A stretch of 64,000 nucleotides of DNA, from assembly GCF_002994745.2 (NCBI RefSeq), contig NC_037093.1, positions 11,264,400 through 11,328,399 on the forward strand. The letters are read 5' to 3'. The stretch comes from Rosa chinensis. Taxonomy: Eukaryota > Streptophyta > Magnoliopsida > Rosales > Rosaceae. Positions 1 through 11,709 of the stretch are shown one piece after another. Each line of letters starts with the position of its first letter. Within the stretch, counting starts at the first letter, position 1. The position numbers and the translations under genes were made by a program. The notes under the pieces are model-generated. The model made no database searches, was not told the origin of the DNA, and saw nothing but the letters and a program-made list of their open reading frames with translations.

Positions 1-547
1 AATTAAAATTAGTGAGACTGCGAAAAGCCAAACCCCCTTCCTCCTTAGGATTACATAAAGCATTCAAAATCTTCCAATGTATCTTCTTTTTGTCTAAAGT
101 AGAACCCCACTAAAACCTAGCACACATTTGTTCCAAATCTTTACAAAAAATTTCGTCAACTGGAAGACACTCTTGGCATAAGTAGGTAAAGCTTGAGCAA
201 TAACTCGAATTAGGATGTCTTTTCCTGCAACACTTAACATTTTTCCCTTCTAGTATCAAGTTTCTTGGCGAAGTTATCTTGGCCAAGTTATCTTTGATGT
301 ATTGAAATGTAGATGTCTTCTTTCTCCCCACATAAGTAGGTAAGCCGAGATATTTCTCATGTGAAGCCACCATCTCTACTCCCAAAATACTAGAGACCTC
401 CTCCTTCAAATCCTTTCAAACATTCTTGCTAAAAACCATTGAGATTTTACTAACATTAATCAACTGGCCCGAAGCTCTCCCATAAGTCTCAATAACATCT
501 TGTATCTCATCACAAGCCTCCAAGGAAGCATGAGCATAAAACATACT
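1..547 (-). mobile_element. LINE 1, C-terminal part of reverse transcriptase (degenerate)
   Basis: Read on the minus strand this encodes the stretch downstream of the RT active site of a plant LINE. The segment from 547 down to about 420 reads as an ASGQLIN-type motif. It is followed by KYLGLPTYVGRKK near 300-345, the classic thumb-region motif of plant LINE RTs. Several stops and frameshifts break it. It continues directly from the LINE piece at 25819-27202: joining the two across the inserted nest gives FADDSMF followed by YAHAS with no lost codon. The element runs off the left edge of the window, so its 3' end is not seen. Confidence 0.85.
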
Positions 548-617
548 TAGGGGTCATCAATGGGCTCGACCGAGCCGGGCAGGGCCACAACATATATATA
601 TATATATATATGTATAT

Positions 618-830
618 TGTTAAAGGAAAAACATATTATGTGCCTTCGTCAAAGCGACTGACGGAGAGAGAATTAAGGAATCAGCGATTACCATCAATCA
701 GCACAATTACAGATCAATTAGCATTTAATGTCATCATTGTAATTGATATTTCCGTTGTAATTCTCTCCCTATATAAAAGGACTATGAAATGAAATGAGTA
801 GACCAATTCCAATTCCATTTTACTTTTACA
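618..830 (+). repeat. 5' LTR of copia copy 1
   Basis: This 213-bp LTR has TG and CA ends. A TATA box (TATATAAAAG) lies at about 770-779. The sequence just after it (CGTTATCAGCACG at 831) is the likely primer binding site. Relative to it, the 3' LTR (25072-25248) lacks about 35 bp immediately upstream of the TATA box, which removes two TGTAATT-like words. Confidence 0.9.
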
Positions 831-1513
831 CGTTATCAGCACGCTCAGAGCAAATAGCCAAGAAAAACACCTAGTTTTCAAGTTCCTTTATTTCTCCCGT
901 CGAAAAAAATCAAAACCCTAGAAGAAAAAAAAAAATTTCTTCTTCTGTGCCGCCACCAATCTCAAAAAAAAAAAAAAAAAAAAATCCTCTCCCTGGCCAC
1001 GTAGATCCTCAATCGGCCAGCCCCAACGTAGCCTCGACCTCAGCCAGCTGCCCCGCGCGGCTCCTCACCTCAGCCAGCCCATAAGGAATTGTAGCACCTC
1101 CCAGCGAACTACACACCACCTCCTCTTCACCGGAGTCATCTGCAGCACCAACCGCCTGCATTCTGGCCTTCGATCCAGCTTCCTCACCAGAGCCTCCCAA
1201 CCTTTGATCTAGCCTCCACCCGTGCCTAGTCCCCCTCCTGCTCACATTGCAGCATCACAGAATCGTCCTACCCATGCGGCCAGCACACCCGCGCTGGCCA
1301 ACCCACGCAGCCCACAACGCAGATCCCAGCACAGATCGCTGCAGAATCGGCAGCCCCGCCCCGCAACCTGTGCAACACAGCACACCCACGTCTTGCGTAG
1401 CCCAACGCCTGCCTATCTCAGCGCCACCCCGCCTGGGCACACCCCTCTCGCCCAGCACGCTGCCAACCTATCTGCGCACACCTCACCCACCTGCAAACCA
1501 GAAGCAGACTCGA

Positions 1514-1560
<47 letters not shown>

Positions 1561-1916
1561 AAAAAAAAAAGAGGTGACCCGGCCCAAAGAAAAGACCGGG
1601 CCCAACAAAAAAAAAAAAAAAAACCTATGACCCGGCCTAGAAAAGAAAAACTGCGGCCGAAACAAAACAAAAAAAGAAATAGGCCTTGCGGCGCAGAGAA
1701 GAAAAAAGAAAAAGTTGGCCTCTTCGGCACAGAACAAGAAAAAAAAAACTAGGCCTACAGCCCAGAGAAAAGCAAAGAAAAAAAACCAGGCCTCGTGGCC
1801 CACTGCTGAAAAGAGAAAGGAAGAAGCCCAATTTTTTCTCAAGCACAAAAACATCGCTACGCACGCCTGCATCAACACGCGCGTGTGCTAGGATTGTTTT
1901 ATTTTCTCGAAATCAA
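831..1916 (+). other. copia copy 1 untranslated leader, first exon-like part
   Basis: This is leader sequence between the LTR and gag. It contains C-rich stretches, a perfect GA dinucleotide repeat at about 1518-1558, A-rich runs and repeated CGGCCCA-like words. Long open frames cross it on both strands, but they consist of low-complexity Pro/Ser/Lys/Phe sequence and I do not consider them genes. The matching part of copy 2 (58152-58797) is much shorter and shares only the ends well, including the words before the GTATGT at 1917. Confidence 0.6.
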
Positions 1917-2547
1917 GTATGTTTTCTTGATTTTATTTTATGATTTTAACCAAGCATGTTAATTTTATTTATATTTTCTATTTTTAAGCATGCTTTATAC
2001 TTTATTGTTTATGCTTTTATTATATTTTGTTATTGAGCGTGTTTAGTTAGATAATTTTGATCATTTCAAGCCTGCCTTGTTATTTATGTTTTATATGATT
2101 ATCTTTAAGCATGATTTATAAATATGTTTAAGCATGTTTTATATTTTATTGCTTATGTTTTTATCATGAAATTAAAGCATGTTTTGTGATTTTTTATTTA
2201 TTTTATTCATGATATATTATTGCTAATTATTATGTGTACTATATAATTTGTTGTATATTTGTGAAATTTGAGCATGCCATGTAGTTCATTTTTATATATG
2301 CTATGTTTAAATGTGCTATGGTTATTTTTAGAATGCAACATATAAATTCCGTTTTGCCATGATAATGAAAATTCATGCGCATTATCCATACACACTTACC
2401 GTGATAAAGTATTTTCACATAGCATCAAAAAAAAAAATGTGAGCATTACGAATCTTAGTCTTGAAATCTAATTCATATTTTTGGAAAATAATTCACGTGT
2501 ATGTCTTTATGACTGCGTAATTTATATATTCCCTCTTGTTTATGTAG
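1917..2547 (+). other. candidate leader intron of copia copy 1
   Basis: The segment starts with a plant-type donor, CAA followed by GTATGTTTT, and ends with a pyrimidine-rich acceptor, CTTGTTTATGTAG, placed directly against the gag ATG at 2548. It is strongly AT-rich, unlike the leader before it. Both borders are conserved in copy 2 (GTATGTTCTC at 58798, CTTGTTTATGTAG at 59587-59599). The body carries many AGCATG words (AAGCATGTTTT, GAGCATGCC) at irregular spacing in both copies. Splicing is an inference from the borders and composition. Confidence 0.5.
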
Positions 2548-3536
2548 ATGGCTAATCTAACTCGACCTGAATTTGACATTTTGGACTCAGAAGGACTTGA
2601 GTACCATCGTTGGGTTTCCGATGTGGAAACTGCTTTTGTGGCAAAGACTACACTGCCACCATTACTGACCCCAAAGATGATGAACCATCTAATAAGGTGA
2701 AAGAAAATGTCTTAATGTTTCTGAGGCGACATATTGATCCTAGCCTACACTGGGAGTACCTTCAGTTGAAGACACCCAAAGAACTGTGGGATGCCCTTAA
2801 GGGACGTTTTGGGAACATTCATGACACTTTGCTCCTAGAACTAGCCGTTCCCAGAACTGGCCGTTCAATGGAATGGAATCCGCTTGCTTGACTATAAAAT
2901 GGTCAATGACTTCAACAAGGACATGTTGCGCCTCAAGGCACGTCTCAATTTCTGTAGAAGGGAAATCACAGAAAATGATATGATCTACAAAACTCTTTCC
3001 ACCTTTCCTACTTCAACGCTTATACTAGCAAACCAGTATAGGTTGGAGTATGACAACAAATGAATCACAACCTTCAATAAGTTGATCAGCCTACTGCAAG
3101 TGGCTGACAGGCATAATGAGGTTCTCTTGAACAACAATGTCAGGCCCACTGGAACAAAGAAAATTCCCGAGGCTAATTATGGAAAAATGAAAGGTGGAAA
3201 GAACTCCAATGCAAAGGGGTTTAGACGTGCTGATCCCTACCCACGTGGCAATAATGCACCATGTGGAAAGGGACATGGGATCGTGGAAACAAGATGCAAA
3301 AGGAAAGAGTTGCCAATGAACCATGATATAGGTGTGGATTCATTGGGCATTGGTACAAGAATTGCCAAGCAAACAACAGAGTAGCAGCCAATTACAAGAG
3401 GTATAGAGAGTCTAAAGAACAAGAGGCTCACTATATGGAAGAAGGAGGTAATGACCTAGACGTCAACCTTACAATTGCAGACTTCAATGGCAAAGAGGAA
3501 TTTGCTAAGTCAATGGATGCTTTCAATCTTGATTGA
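2548..3536 (+). pseudogene. copia gag, copy 1 (broken)
   Basis: Gag starts at ATG 2548 with a short acidic N-terminus, followed by the UBN2-type core: a conserved WVSDVET segment, the FLRRHIDPSL region and the LKTPKELWDAL helix. A one-base deletion near 2644 shifts the frame relative to copy 2, and a further rearrangement near 2860 ends the core early. Near 3310 the zinc knuckle is recognisable (GHWYKNC), but the codon of its first cysteine is TGA. About 90 bp of the Gly/Arg-rich spacer present in copy 2 is missing. The frame closes at TGA 3534-3536. The protein would coat retrotransposon RNA in virus-like particles. Confidence 0.8.
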
Positions 3537-3670
3537 TCTGCTTTATTCATTTTATTTTCCAAAGACAGATGTGAAGGCATAATGCCTCATTTTTAATTAG
3601 ACTATTGCTTGGTCTTAAAGTTTATTTCAAACATGGTTTGATGAATTAGAACAAGACTTTGATTTGATTA

Positions 3671-4212
3671 TGTATATACATAGCAATTATCGGCCATAAT
3701 CTGCACTCATACTTAACCATGTCACCTTCACAGAATAACTTCAATGGAGTAATCTCCAGAAACACAGCAAGACAACCTTCACCGACAAGCAAGCTCCAGG
3801 CCGAAATATGTCCTGACGCGCGGACACACGCCACCCAAAGTTGTCTTTGCAGAAAGAACCAAAACTCAGCAAACTAAAGGATATCAGTCCGACATCGAAA
3901 ACAAGAGTGAGGTAACTCACTAGCTATTTCACCTATAAAAGTACATCATTGATAACACTTTCAGTCCCACTTCTCTCTCTTCATTGATAACACTTTCAAT
4001 AGCTATTTACTGCTATATTTGTCAATACAAGTACATCATTTAACTTGCATCAGAGGAGCGAAGACCGCCAACCGCGGTCTCCCCTCTTGACGCCATTGTA
4101 TTTCTCTTGACAGATTAGCGGGATTTCATGAACTACACATATATCGGAAGATTGGACCATTGTCCACGTTATCAGAAGTCGACATCATATGGCGGTATTC
4201 TGAGCATTAACA
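3671..4212 (+). repeat. 5' LTR of the Tat-like element
   Basis: This 542-bp LTR has a TATA-like box, CCTATAAAAG, near 3931. Just downstream it carries a local duplication of a segment containing CATTGATAACACTTTCA (near 3950 and again near 3982). The 3' LTR lacks this duplication, which explains most of the 24-bp length difference. Confidence 0.9.
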
Positions 4213-4230
4213 TTGGCGCCGTCTGTGAGA
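4213..4230 (+). promoter_or_regulatory. primer binding site of the Tat-like element
   Basis: TTGGCGCCGTCTGTG directly follows the LTR terminus TTAACA. This is the usual plant Ty3/gypsy primer binding site beginning TGGCGCC, used with a tRNA 3' end as primer. The tRNA identity is not certain from the sequence. Confidence 0.75.
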
Positions 4231-4267
4231 ATCTCTGAACAAAGAGTCATTTCCCATTCAACCTACT

Positions 4268-5937
4268 ATGGCTAGCAGAAGCGGTGAGGGTGTTGGAGAC
4301 CAAGTAGATCAAGCCACCAACCCTCAGCCCAACCCTACCAATCCATCAACCGTTAACCGTGAATTGTTCACGACACCAATTAACGTGGACGGCCAAAATC
4401 TCAACACCCCTGAGGTACTCCCAACACAATCTGTCTTGGAAAATCAGACCGGCACAAGCCGTCAAGCGCAAGGCCGGGATCTTGCTGCTATGTTAGAGAT
4501 AGCATTGGCAGACTTGCACAACGCAAACAGAGATTAAGAAAAGGAACGAAAGGAGAAGGCAGAGGCTCAAAATCAAGTAGCGACGTTATTGTCAAAATTT
4601 GACTAGCTGAAGAAAGCGCTGGGAACAAATGCACGACCAAGCCAAAGTGAGCACTCCCAAAGCGCAAGGCTCAATCCAAGCACAGGGACAAGAGCATCAC
4701 CGGTGCCGGTAGTCCGAATGGGTGTCGCCCTAAACCCAGCTGAACTAGCGGGATTAGGACTGACACCGCCACTACATATAGCACAAGAGCAAGTGGTGGA
4801 CTCACAGCCGCAGTATAATAATTCATTCATCGTCGGTCAACAAAGAGGAATTGGAAACATGCCTGCACCACGACAACAGATTGTGGCACCAACCCAACAA
4901 GTGCCTAGACCGACTGTTGACGCCACCGCCTTAATACTGAAAAAAATGCGGGAGCTAGAGGAAAGGTTACTCAGAGCTGAGGCTGGCACCCCACCACTAA
5001 CATAGAATCCACTCTTTGCGGCACGACCTGGTCCATTTACCGCCAGAATTTTGCAAACCGTCAGACCTACATATGCCAAAACACCCAAGATAGCCCAAAT
5101 TGGTGGATCAACAGATCCATTCGTGCACATGGACACTTTCAAGAAGGTGACAAGTAATAAGGGATTTGAGGACGCAACGCTTTGTCACCTATTTAGCGAA
5201 ACATTGGATGGCGAGGCAATGAGTTGGTTTTTCGAATGCCCTCCAGGTTCCATAGACTCATTCTCAGCTCTGTCAAATGCATTTCTATCAAGATTCATCC
5301 TCATGACGGACGGCTGCCACAACTCCAGCCAACTATTCAGCATTAGCCAGGGTATTGATGAGTCGTTAAAATCATTTGTAACAAGGTGGAGGACCGCCAC
5401 ATCAAGATGCCGGGATCTTGACAAAACAATGGCACTGGCGGCCTTCAAGCAAGGACTCCACAAGGCAAGTTTTCTATACCACCTCAACTGTAATTGTCCA
5501 AATGCCACATATGACTACGTCATGAATGAGGCAGTCCTGCATGCCCAAGCCGAGTACAACACTTATAGCGCCACACCACCACCACCACAAACTCCACTTA
5601 AAAACCCCCAACTCGCCACATTCCAACAAGGAAACACCACCACCACTCCAAACATAACCACACCACCCAATGACAAAAAAAGAGAATGGCAGCAGGGTAA
5701 TTATCAAGACAAGCGGCAAAATGATCAACATTATCATAACAAGGGCAACAGATCTTTTCACAATGATTGTCGCGACAACTGCCACAATAAACCCGCCACA
5801 AGTGCTCAAAAATTTGAGGTCTACACAGTCTTGACGGCGTCGTATGAAGAAATATATGATCAGTGCAAGGATTAAATACCGCCACCACCCCCAAGAAAAT
5901 ACCCCAGAGTAGGAAACCTAGAAACACCGACAGATGG
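4268..5937 (+). pseudogene. Tat-type gag (broken by stops and by a solo LTR)
   Basis: One frame runs from ATG 4268 to 5875 and is interrupted by stops near 4535, 4604 and 5003. The N-terminal part is Asn/Pro/Gln-rich. The conserved retrotransposon gag core lies at about 5051-5560, with the GSTDPFVHMDTF motif, MSWFFECPPGSI, and a long helical region ending near MNEAVLHAQAEY. A Pro/Asn/Gln-rich linker follows. The zinc-knuckle part is displaced beyond the solo LTR to 11710. The insertion occurred within the codons just before WCKHH. Confidence 0.8.
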
Positions 5938-8261
5938 TGTAATACCCCGGAAATTTGGTATTAATTCCTAAATATTTCCTGGGATTAATAAAGTGTTCGT
6001 TTGTACGAGTTCGTGGTTCAAGGGTGGAGCGGAAGTGTTTCGAACGAATTTTTATTCGGAAAGTATGACTTTAGGGGGGCGGAAAGGTTGACTCTTTATA
6101 CGTTGGGTTTCTCCGAAACTTCCTTCACAAAAGTTGTAGAGCGCGTCAATACGAGTTCGTGGACATGTGGAACGCAAGAATCGGAGTTCGTATGAGAAAG
6201 TTATGAGCGATTGAAATTTGGGGAAATTTCTATAAATATGAGAAAATTTCGGATTTTTCATTAAATCCCAAAAGTTTCCTTTTTCTCATTTTCCTCCCCA
6301 AACTCTCCGTTCTCTCTCCTCCCTATCCGTGCGACCTGACTGATCCGACCCGGCCGGAACCCCACTTCCCGGCGTCCTCCGGTGACGACCCGGCCCTCCC
6401 CGAGGTCGTCTCGCCGAGTCCAATCGATCCCTGTGGTTCCCTCACCCCGCCACAGCGCCCAGGCCTGGATCGAAGAGGCCCCAATCGTGCGACCCGACCC
6501 GGTCGGACCTCCTCGACACCGGAGTTGCACGGACCGATCCTTCTCGGTTTTGGGTTGTGCTCCTCCTCCTGATCATCCCCATATAGGCCTTGCATCACGA
6601 TTTTGAGTGTAGAGTGGTAGATCAAGGTTTGAAGTTTTCGACGTCCCTGATTCGATCTAGGATCTGATCAGACGCACGAGAGTGATCCAACTTCCAAGCT
6701 TGATCTAGGACGATCCAGACTGAATCTCACTTTGCTCCAGGTATGAAAGTGGCTCATCTCTTCATTTTGAACATTTTTGTAGTTGGTGACTTTGGCATCG
6801 GAGGTGGTTGATCCGGCGTTGACTGCCGTGGTTGACCACAATCTGAACCACCACTTGTGGCGGCGCGTGGTGGCGCGTCTGGCCTTATTTTTGTGCTCTG
6901 TTTTCAGTTTATGTATCTACGCATCCATACGATCGTTTTGATATATTATAAGGTTATTTTGGAAAAAAGGTTGATGCATGCTAGATTTACGATTTTACGC
7001 GTTATCTTCGGTTTGCGATCCGTGAGGATTCGACCGTCAAATTTACTTCAAATTGTGATATGTTGATCGTAGAGCTGTTCCAATGACTTTGTGTGGTCAT
7101 GGATGAGAATTCGACCGTGGGATCTTCGTTTTAGTGCGTTTTATGAATTGTGCGCTAAGTTAATTATCGTATTTGGTTAGGTGACTGATGGTTTGAGTTG
7201 GTGGACGATTATGAATCGTATCTTGGCTGTTAGAGAAGACGCAGCGGGATTTAGAGGTGAGTAAATCTCACGTGGTTCATTTACGAACGGATTTATTTAT
7301 TACTCGGAATTACTTGTTTAATTGTTAAATCATTTTCGAAACAAATTATTTGTTTTAAAATATATGAACTTGATCGACAACGGTTCATGGGTAAGTGAAA
7401 ACAATGTTTTGATATAAAATGATTTTCGAGAAGTATAATTTATAAAACTATAGTTGGTATTAGTAGCATCCATGAGTGGATGACTACGTATATATATATA
7501 TATATATATATATATTTACGTGAAATATATGTCTTGGTGGAATTGAGTGTGTAGTTTACTATTGTTGTGCACTTGTGCAATGTGATGTTGAGGAAAATAT
7601 ATGGTTTTGGAAATAAAAGATGATTTTGTGATATGAGTGAATTGTGATTTATTCATAATATCGTTTTGAATTGTTGCTTATTGTGTTGAATGAGTAGTCG
7701 AGTTCGGTAAAGTTTTGAGTCACGTGAGACTTTAAATGTTTTCGGGTCTACGGATCCGGGTCACAAGTAGTGACAGAGGCAATCATTATCGTAGGTTTGA
7801 ACCTCGGCCGAGGTGACAGGCTACGATTCAGTTAGAGCTCTAGTCTGTCTGCCATTGTATATTCAGGGGAGTAACACGAGGGTTACATGAAGCCTTTGAA
7901 TACATGTTTTTAATTGAGAGTGTCGTGTGGGTTCTTTCTTTTATTGTCCAAAGGGACTTGATTTTCATATTATGGGTGAGTTGGGATAATATGATTTTTT
8001 ATCACTTTTGTGATGTAAGTTACCTTAAGGGGTAAGGATGTCGAGGTTTGAAAACGAGTCATGTTGTGAGATGATTTATTTGGAGTTGATGGGTGATCAT
8101 CGACTCTGGTGTGAGTTGTTTGACTTCTTTATCTATTTTCCGTGTCATTCTAATTGTTTGATTTTAAATGTAATCTCCTGAACTAAGTCATATGCAGGGA
8201 TTACTGCCTTTTGTATTGTTTGTTTTATTTGTAATCTCCTGAACTAAGTCATATGCAGGGA

Positions 8262-10708
8262 TGACAGGGTCCGCCCCGGATTCCACCTTGGAACCCGAAG
8301 TGGCCCTGCGGGACCCACATTTAAAGAAGGTTTACCAAAAATTTCGGCATAACCTCCCTTAAAAATGGGTAACCCAAAACCTGTAGCATTTCAATTTCAC
8401 TTCAAAACAAATTATCCAATTAACTCAAATTACAACCAAGTCAGAGGTTACAATATTAATACAAAATCTCAAGGTCATCAGAGCAGTCTAACACCAAAAG
8501 AACAATGATACACATAGTAGGTTAGCAAGTAACCTACGAGGGATAGATGACAGCGGTGGTGCTAAGCCTCAACTCCTAAAGCCGAACAGCTACACTGCGA
8601 ACTGGACATTTGAAACCGAAGGGCCCAGGGAAAAGTATATAAAAACGTTAGCGTGAGTGGACAAAAATAAACAATTTCAAATAAAGGGATTTTATACTTT
8701 CCCACATTTATTTCTCTAAAAACTTCCGATGCATGCAATAATTAAGAAAAGACCGACTAGCCCCGCTAGTCAAGAACAACAACAAAAGAACATGGGGAAA
8801 AATGGGTTCACCATACGGGAATGGAGCCCCTCAGGCTCAACCTACCCTCGACTGCCACTCACACATAGATTGTGCGAGGAGGAGAACTAATAACCTCAAC
8901 TTCCATTCACACATAGATTGTGTGAGGAGGAGAATATCACCTCGACTACCACCCACGTGAGGAGGAGAAAGCTACCTCACTGCCACTCACAAACACAAAG
9001 TAAGTGAGGAGGAGACCTATTCACATGACCCGCGTATGGTGAGGAAGAAGATCGTAGAAAGCCAATAAATCTGTATAGTTTCCCCACATATCTCACGAAA
9101 TAAGAATCCAAGTGTATAAAGACGTGACCCCGCACGCCAAGATCATCTCAAGTTCCAATATAAGTAGGGTATAAAGAAGTATAAAGTTTTGCTTCTCGAA
9201 TTCTTATTTCGTAAGTCTCTTAAAAAAAGCTCCAAGAGCTGAATATAAATATAAAATCAATAGTATAAATTTCCGAATCCGCATAAAACAAAATCCTCAA
9301 ATCGAGCATAACGAATCTTAATTCAAAAGTTCAAACCAATAAAACATTCAATAATCCAAACCAAAATAAAATGCTCGATAAATAAGTTGATAAATCAATA
9401 ACTTAAAACTTGCGAAATTTAATTTGCATGCATCAATTAAAATCAAAGGTCCACTCACGATATACGGCTAACGTGGTATCCAAGCGTAAGGATCCTCGTC
9501 GAGCGATAGGTCGGTATCACGTCCTGTACACAATTATATTCCGTAAACAACAATTTGCTAAATATTTACGATAATCAATAATTAATCTCAAAACCCATAA
9601 CCTCAACTTCTCCAATCCTCTCCTACACCCAATCAAACTTCACCATTAATATCCATCCGTCGATTGATGTATTCCATATCGGAACAAGGGAAATCCGAAG
9701 GTTGGATTCCCACAATTCAACAACCGAAACTCCCAAACTTCGGAAATTCATAATCCATGTCAAACTTCTCCCAAAATTAACCAAAATCACATATTTAACC
9801 TCTACAACAATTATAGAATTTAATAAGCTAAAAATTGAAATTAAAAAGCACCCCTACGCGCCTCCATGCGCAACCCACAGTGACGGCGCGTGGGGCCCAC
9901 TCGCCGATGGCCACCACCTCCGATGGCCACCAAATTTCAGCAGCAACGACTACTCAACACGCCCAATCTTTTTCTCAACTACAACACACTCTAATTTTAC
10001 CTCGAAGTGGTCGAATCAAGCCGGTGAAGAAAAGCCCGAAACTTCAAGAACCCTAAAAATGGAAAATTGTCAATTCGATATCTACACTGCAAATTGGATT
10101 GAACTACCTTAGGGGAAATGATCACCATCAAAAACCGAACCTTCGATGCTAACCTGGTGGCCGGAGGTGGCCGGAAATCGGCAAAACCCCAAAACTGCAA
10201 CCGGAGCAAACCTTGCTTCGATCCGAGCTTTTCCGGCCAAATCGTCAAAAACTAAGGGCACCAGCGTGACCAGGGGGAGGAGGCGACCCTGTGGTGGCCG
10301 GCTTTCTGCCGGGTGATGGCCGGACGGCCGGGAATTGAGAGGAGGAAGATAGAGGCCGAAAGGGAAAGAGGGAGAGATCGGGGGAAAGAGAGAGAAAGGG
10401 TGGGTTTCCGGTTTTGGAAACCTACCACAGTAAAATTTCAATATATATAAATTTACCATGAACAGTAACTTCCTTATTTCGCTCATAACTTTCGCATACG
10501 AACTCCGATTTTTACGCACTACATATGCACGCGCTCGGTTTAACGTCCCCAACAACTTTCATGAAGGAAATTTTCTCAAATTTTGACCCGAACAAAAAGT
10601 CGACTTTTAGGGCCACTAAACGTACTGAAACGATAGTAAAAGTGAAAATAAAAGTCGTTTACCTTCCAAATGACTAGTAAACGGGTAATTGAGATACGGG
10701 ACGTTACA
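8262..10708 (-). mobile_element. solo LTR-like insertion (inner), opposite orientation
   Basis: On the plus strand it begins TGACAGGGTCCGCCCCGG and ends GGGACGTTACA, with duplication AGGGA (8257-8261 and 10709-10713). Read in reverse it starts TGTAACGTCCCGTA. Near 10480-10520 it shares, reverse complemented, the GGAGTTCGTATG...AAAGTTATGAGCG block found in the outer LTR at 6182-6212, so the two are related families in opposite orientation. A related third copy lies at 27203-32098. No coding domain is seen. Short open frames at 9702-10555 are GC-rich noise. Confidence 0.7.
8840..9020 (+). repeat. array of short hairpins, each followed by a GGAGGAGA-like word
   Basis: Several consecutive short inverted repeats occur here: CTCACACA-TAGAT-TGTGCGAG, TCACACA-TAGAT-TGTGTGA, CCCACGTGAGG and CTCACAAACACAAAGTAAGTGAG. 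Each is followed by GAGGAGA or a variant and separated by ACCTC-type spacers. The arms differ between units while pairing is mostly kept. Function is unknown. Confidence 0.6.
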
Positions 10709-11709
10709 AGGGATTACTGTCTTTTGAATTGTTTGTTTTAATGTAATCTCCTGAACTAAGTTATATGCAGGGATTACTGCCTTTTGTATTGTTTGTTTTA
10801 TTTGTAATCTCCTGAACTAAACCATATGCAGGGATTACTATGAATTCTTTTGTTTGTTTTTATGCGATCTCCTGAACTAAGTTTCTATGCAAGGATTACT
10901 GATTTTTCTTAATTCTTATTGTGGGTACAGTTGTGGGTTGTGATCTGTAGTGATTGATAAATGAGTTGGGGTGGCATGATTTTGGCAACCGCGTTATGTT
11001 GAGGGAAATGAGTATGATTTCCTGGTTGTGCCGTTGAGGCAAAGGAATGGTGATCTAATAGATTGTGGGGACGTAAAATGAATTGAGAGACAGAGCATGT
11101 GGGTTTTTAATTGGGTTGCAATTGTTGAGCATGTTATTGATTAATTTGAACTTGACGTTTTGTTGTGATAATTGCATATTGTTTTTGTTAAGCTAAGATG
11201 GTGAAAACATATATTTTGTGGAATTAAATATTGTTGCTTTAATTATCTCACGAGCTGAGAAATTTTAAGCATGAGTGACGTGAGTCACTTTAATTGAGTT
11301 TACTCATACGGGCTGAAAAGCTTACCGGGTTTGTTTTGTTCATTCCCGGTGCACTATTGTATGGTGTAGGGGTTTTTGTGCAGGTTTGATTATCGAGTGA
11401 TCATTATCAAAGCTGAGGTGTACGTTCGATGGTGTGGACGTGGAAGGGTGCTCTTAGTTTTAAGTCTTCTGCTGGGTAGTGAGTTGTGGTGGGTGTGTTT
11501 ACTTATTGAATTGTCATTCAGTTTGATTTGTAAACTATCTGTAATGTAATATGTGACTCTAAAGAACGAGTCGGTATTGACATTGTGAGCTCAGTTTGTT
11601 TTGTTGCTCAATTTAAATGAAAAATTTTCTTTGTGTTTTTTTCTTGTGCTTGTTAAGTTATCGCGTTTCTTATTTGAATTCCTTTATTTAAAATTCGGGG
11701 CGTGACAGA

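Larger units (their letters stand above)
8170..10910 (+). repeat. 61-bp minisatellite inside the outer LTR, split by the inner insertion
   Basis: Five copies of a unit starting GTAATCTCCTGAACTAAG begin at 8170, 8231, 10743, 10804 and, slightly diverged, 10864. Spacing is 61, 61 and 60 bp. The second copy is cut after ATGCAGGGA by the inner LTR and resumes at 10714. Units also share GGGATTACTGCCTTTTGTATT. Confidence 0.85.
5938..11707 (+). mobile_element. long solo LTR-like insertion in Tat gag (outer)
   Basis: The insert starts TGTAATACCCCGGAAATTT and ends GGGGCGTGACA, with a perfect 5-bp duplication GATGG (5933-5937 and 11708-11712). Without the inner insertion it is about 3.3 kb. No gag or pol is found. 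TG...CA ends and a 5-bp duplication indicate an integrase-inserted LTR, so it is most likely a solo LTR. TGTAAYRCCCC termini and multi-kilobase LTRs recall Del/Tekay-type chromoviruses (tentative). The ends form short imperfect inverted repeats. It contains a TA repeat at about 7491-7514 and a 61-bp minisatellite that hosts the inner insertion. Confidence 0.7.

Noticed and set aside
1222..1752. Open frames of 100-176 codons on both strands in the copia leader
   Set aside because: Low-complexity Pro, Lys-Arg-Glu or Phe/Leu runs driven by the GA repeat and A-rich tracts. No homology-like pattern, and not conserved in copy 2.
8840..9020. CRISPR-like array
   Set aside because: Units are irregular, arms vary, spacers are tiny, and the context is a plant retrotransposon LTR.
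9702..10555. Short ORFs inside the inner solo LTR
   Set aside because: They lie in non-coding LTR sequence, are not shared with the related copies, and lack known motifs.
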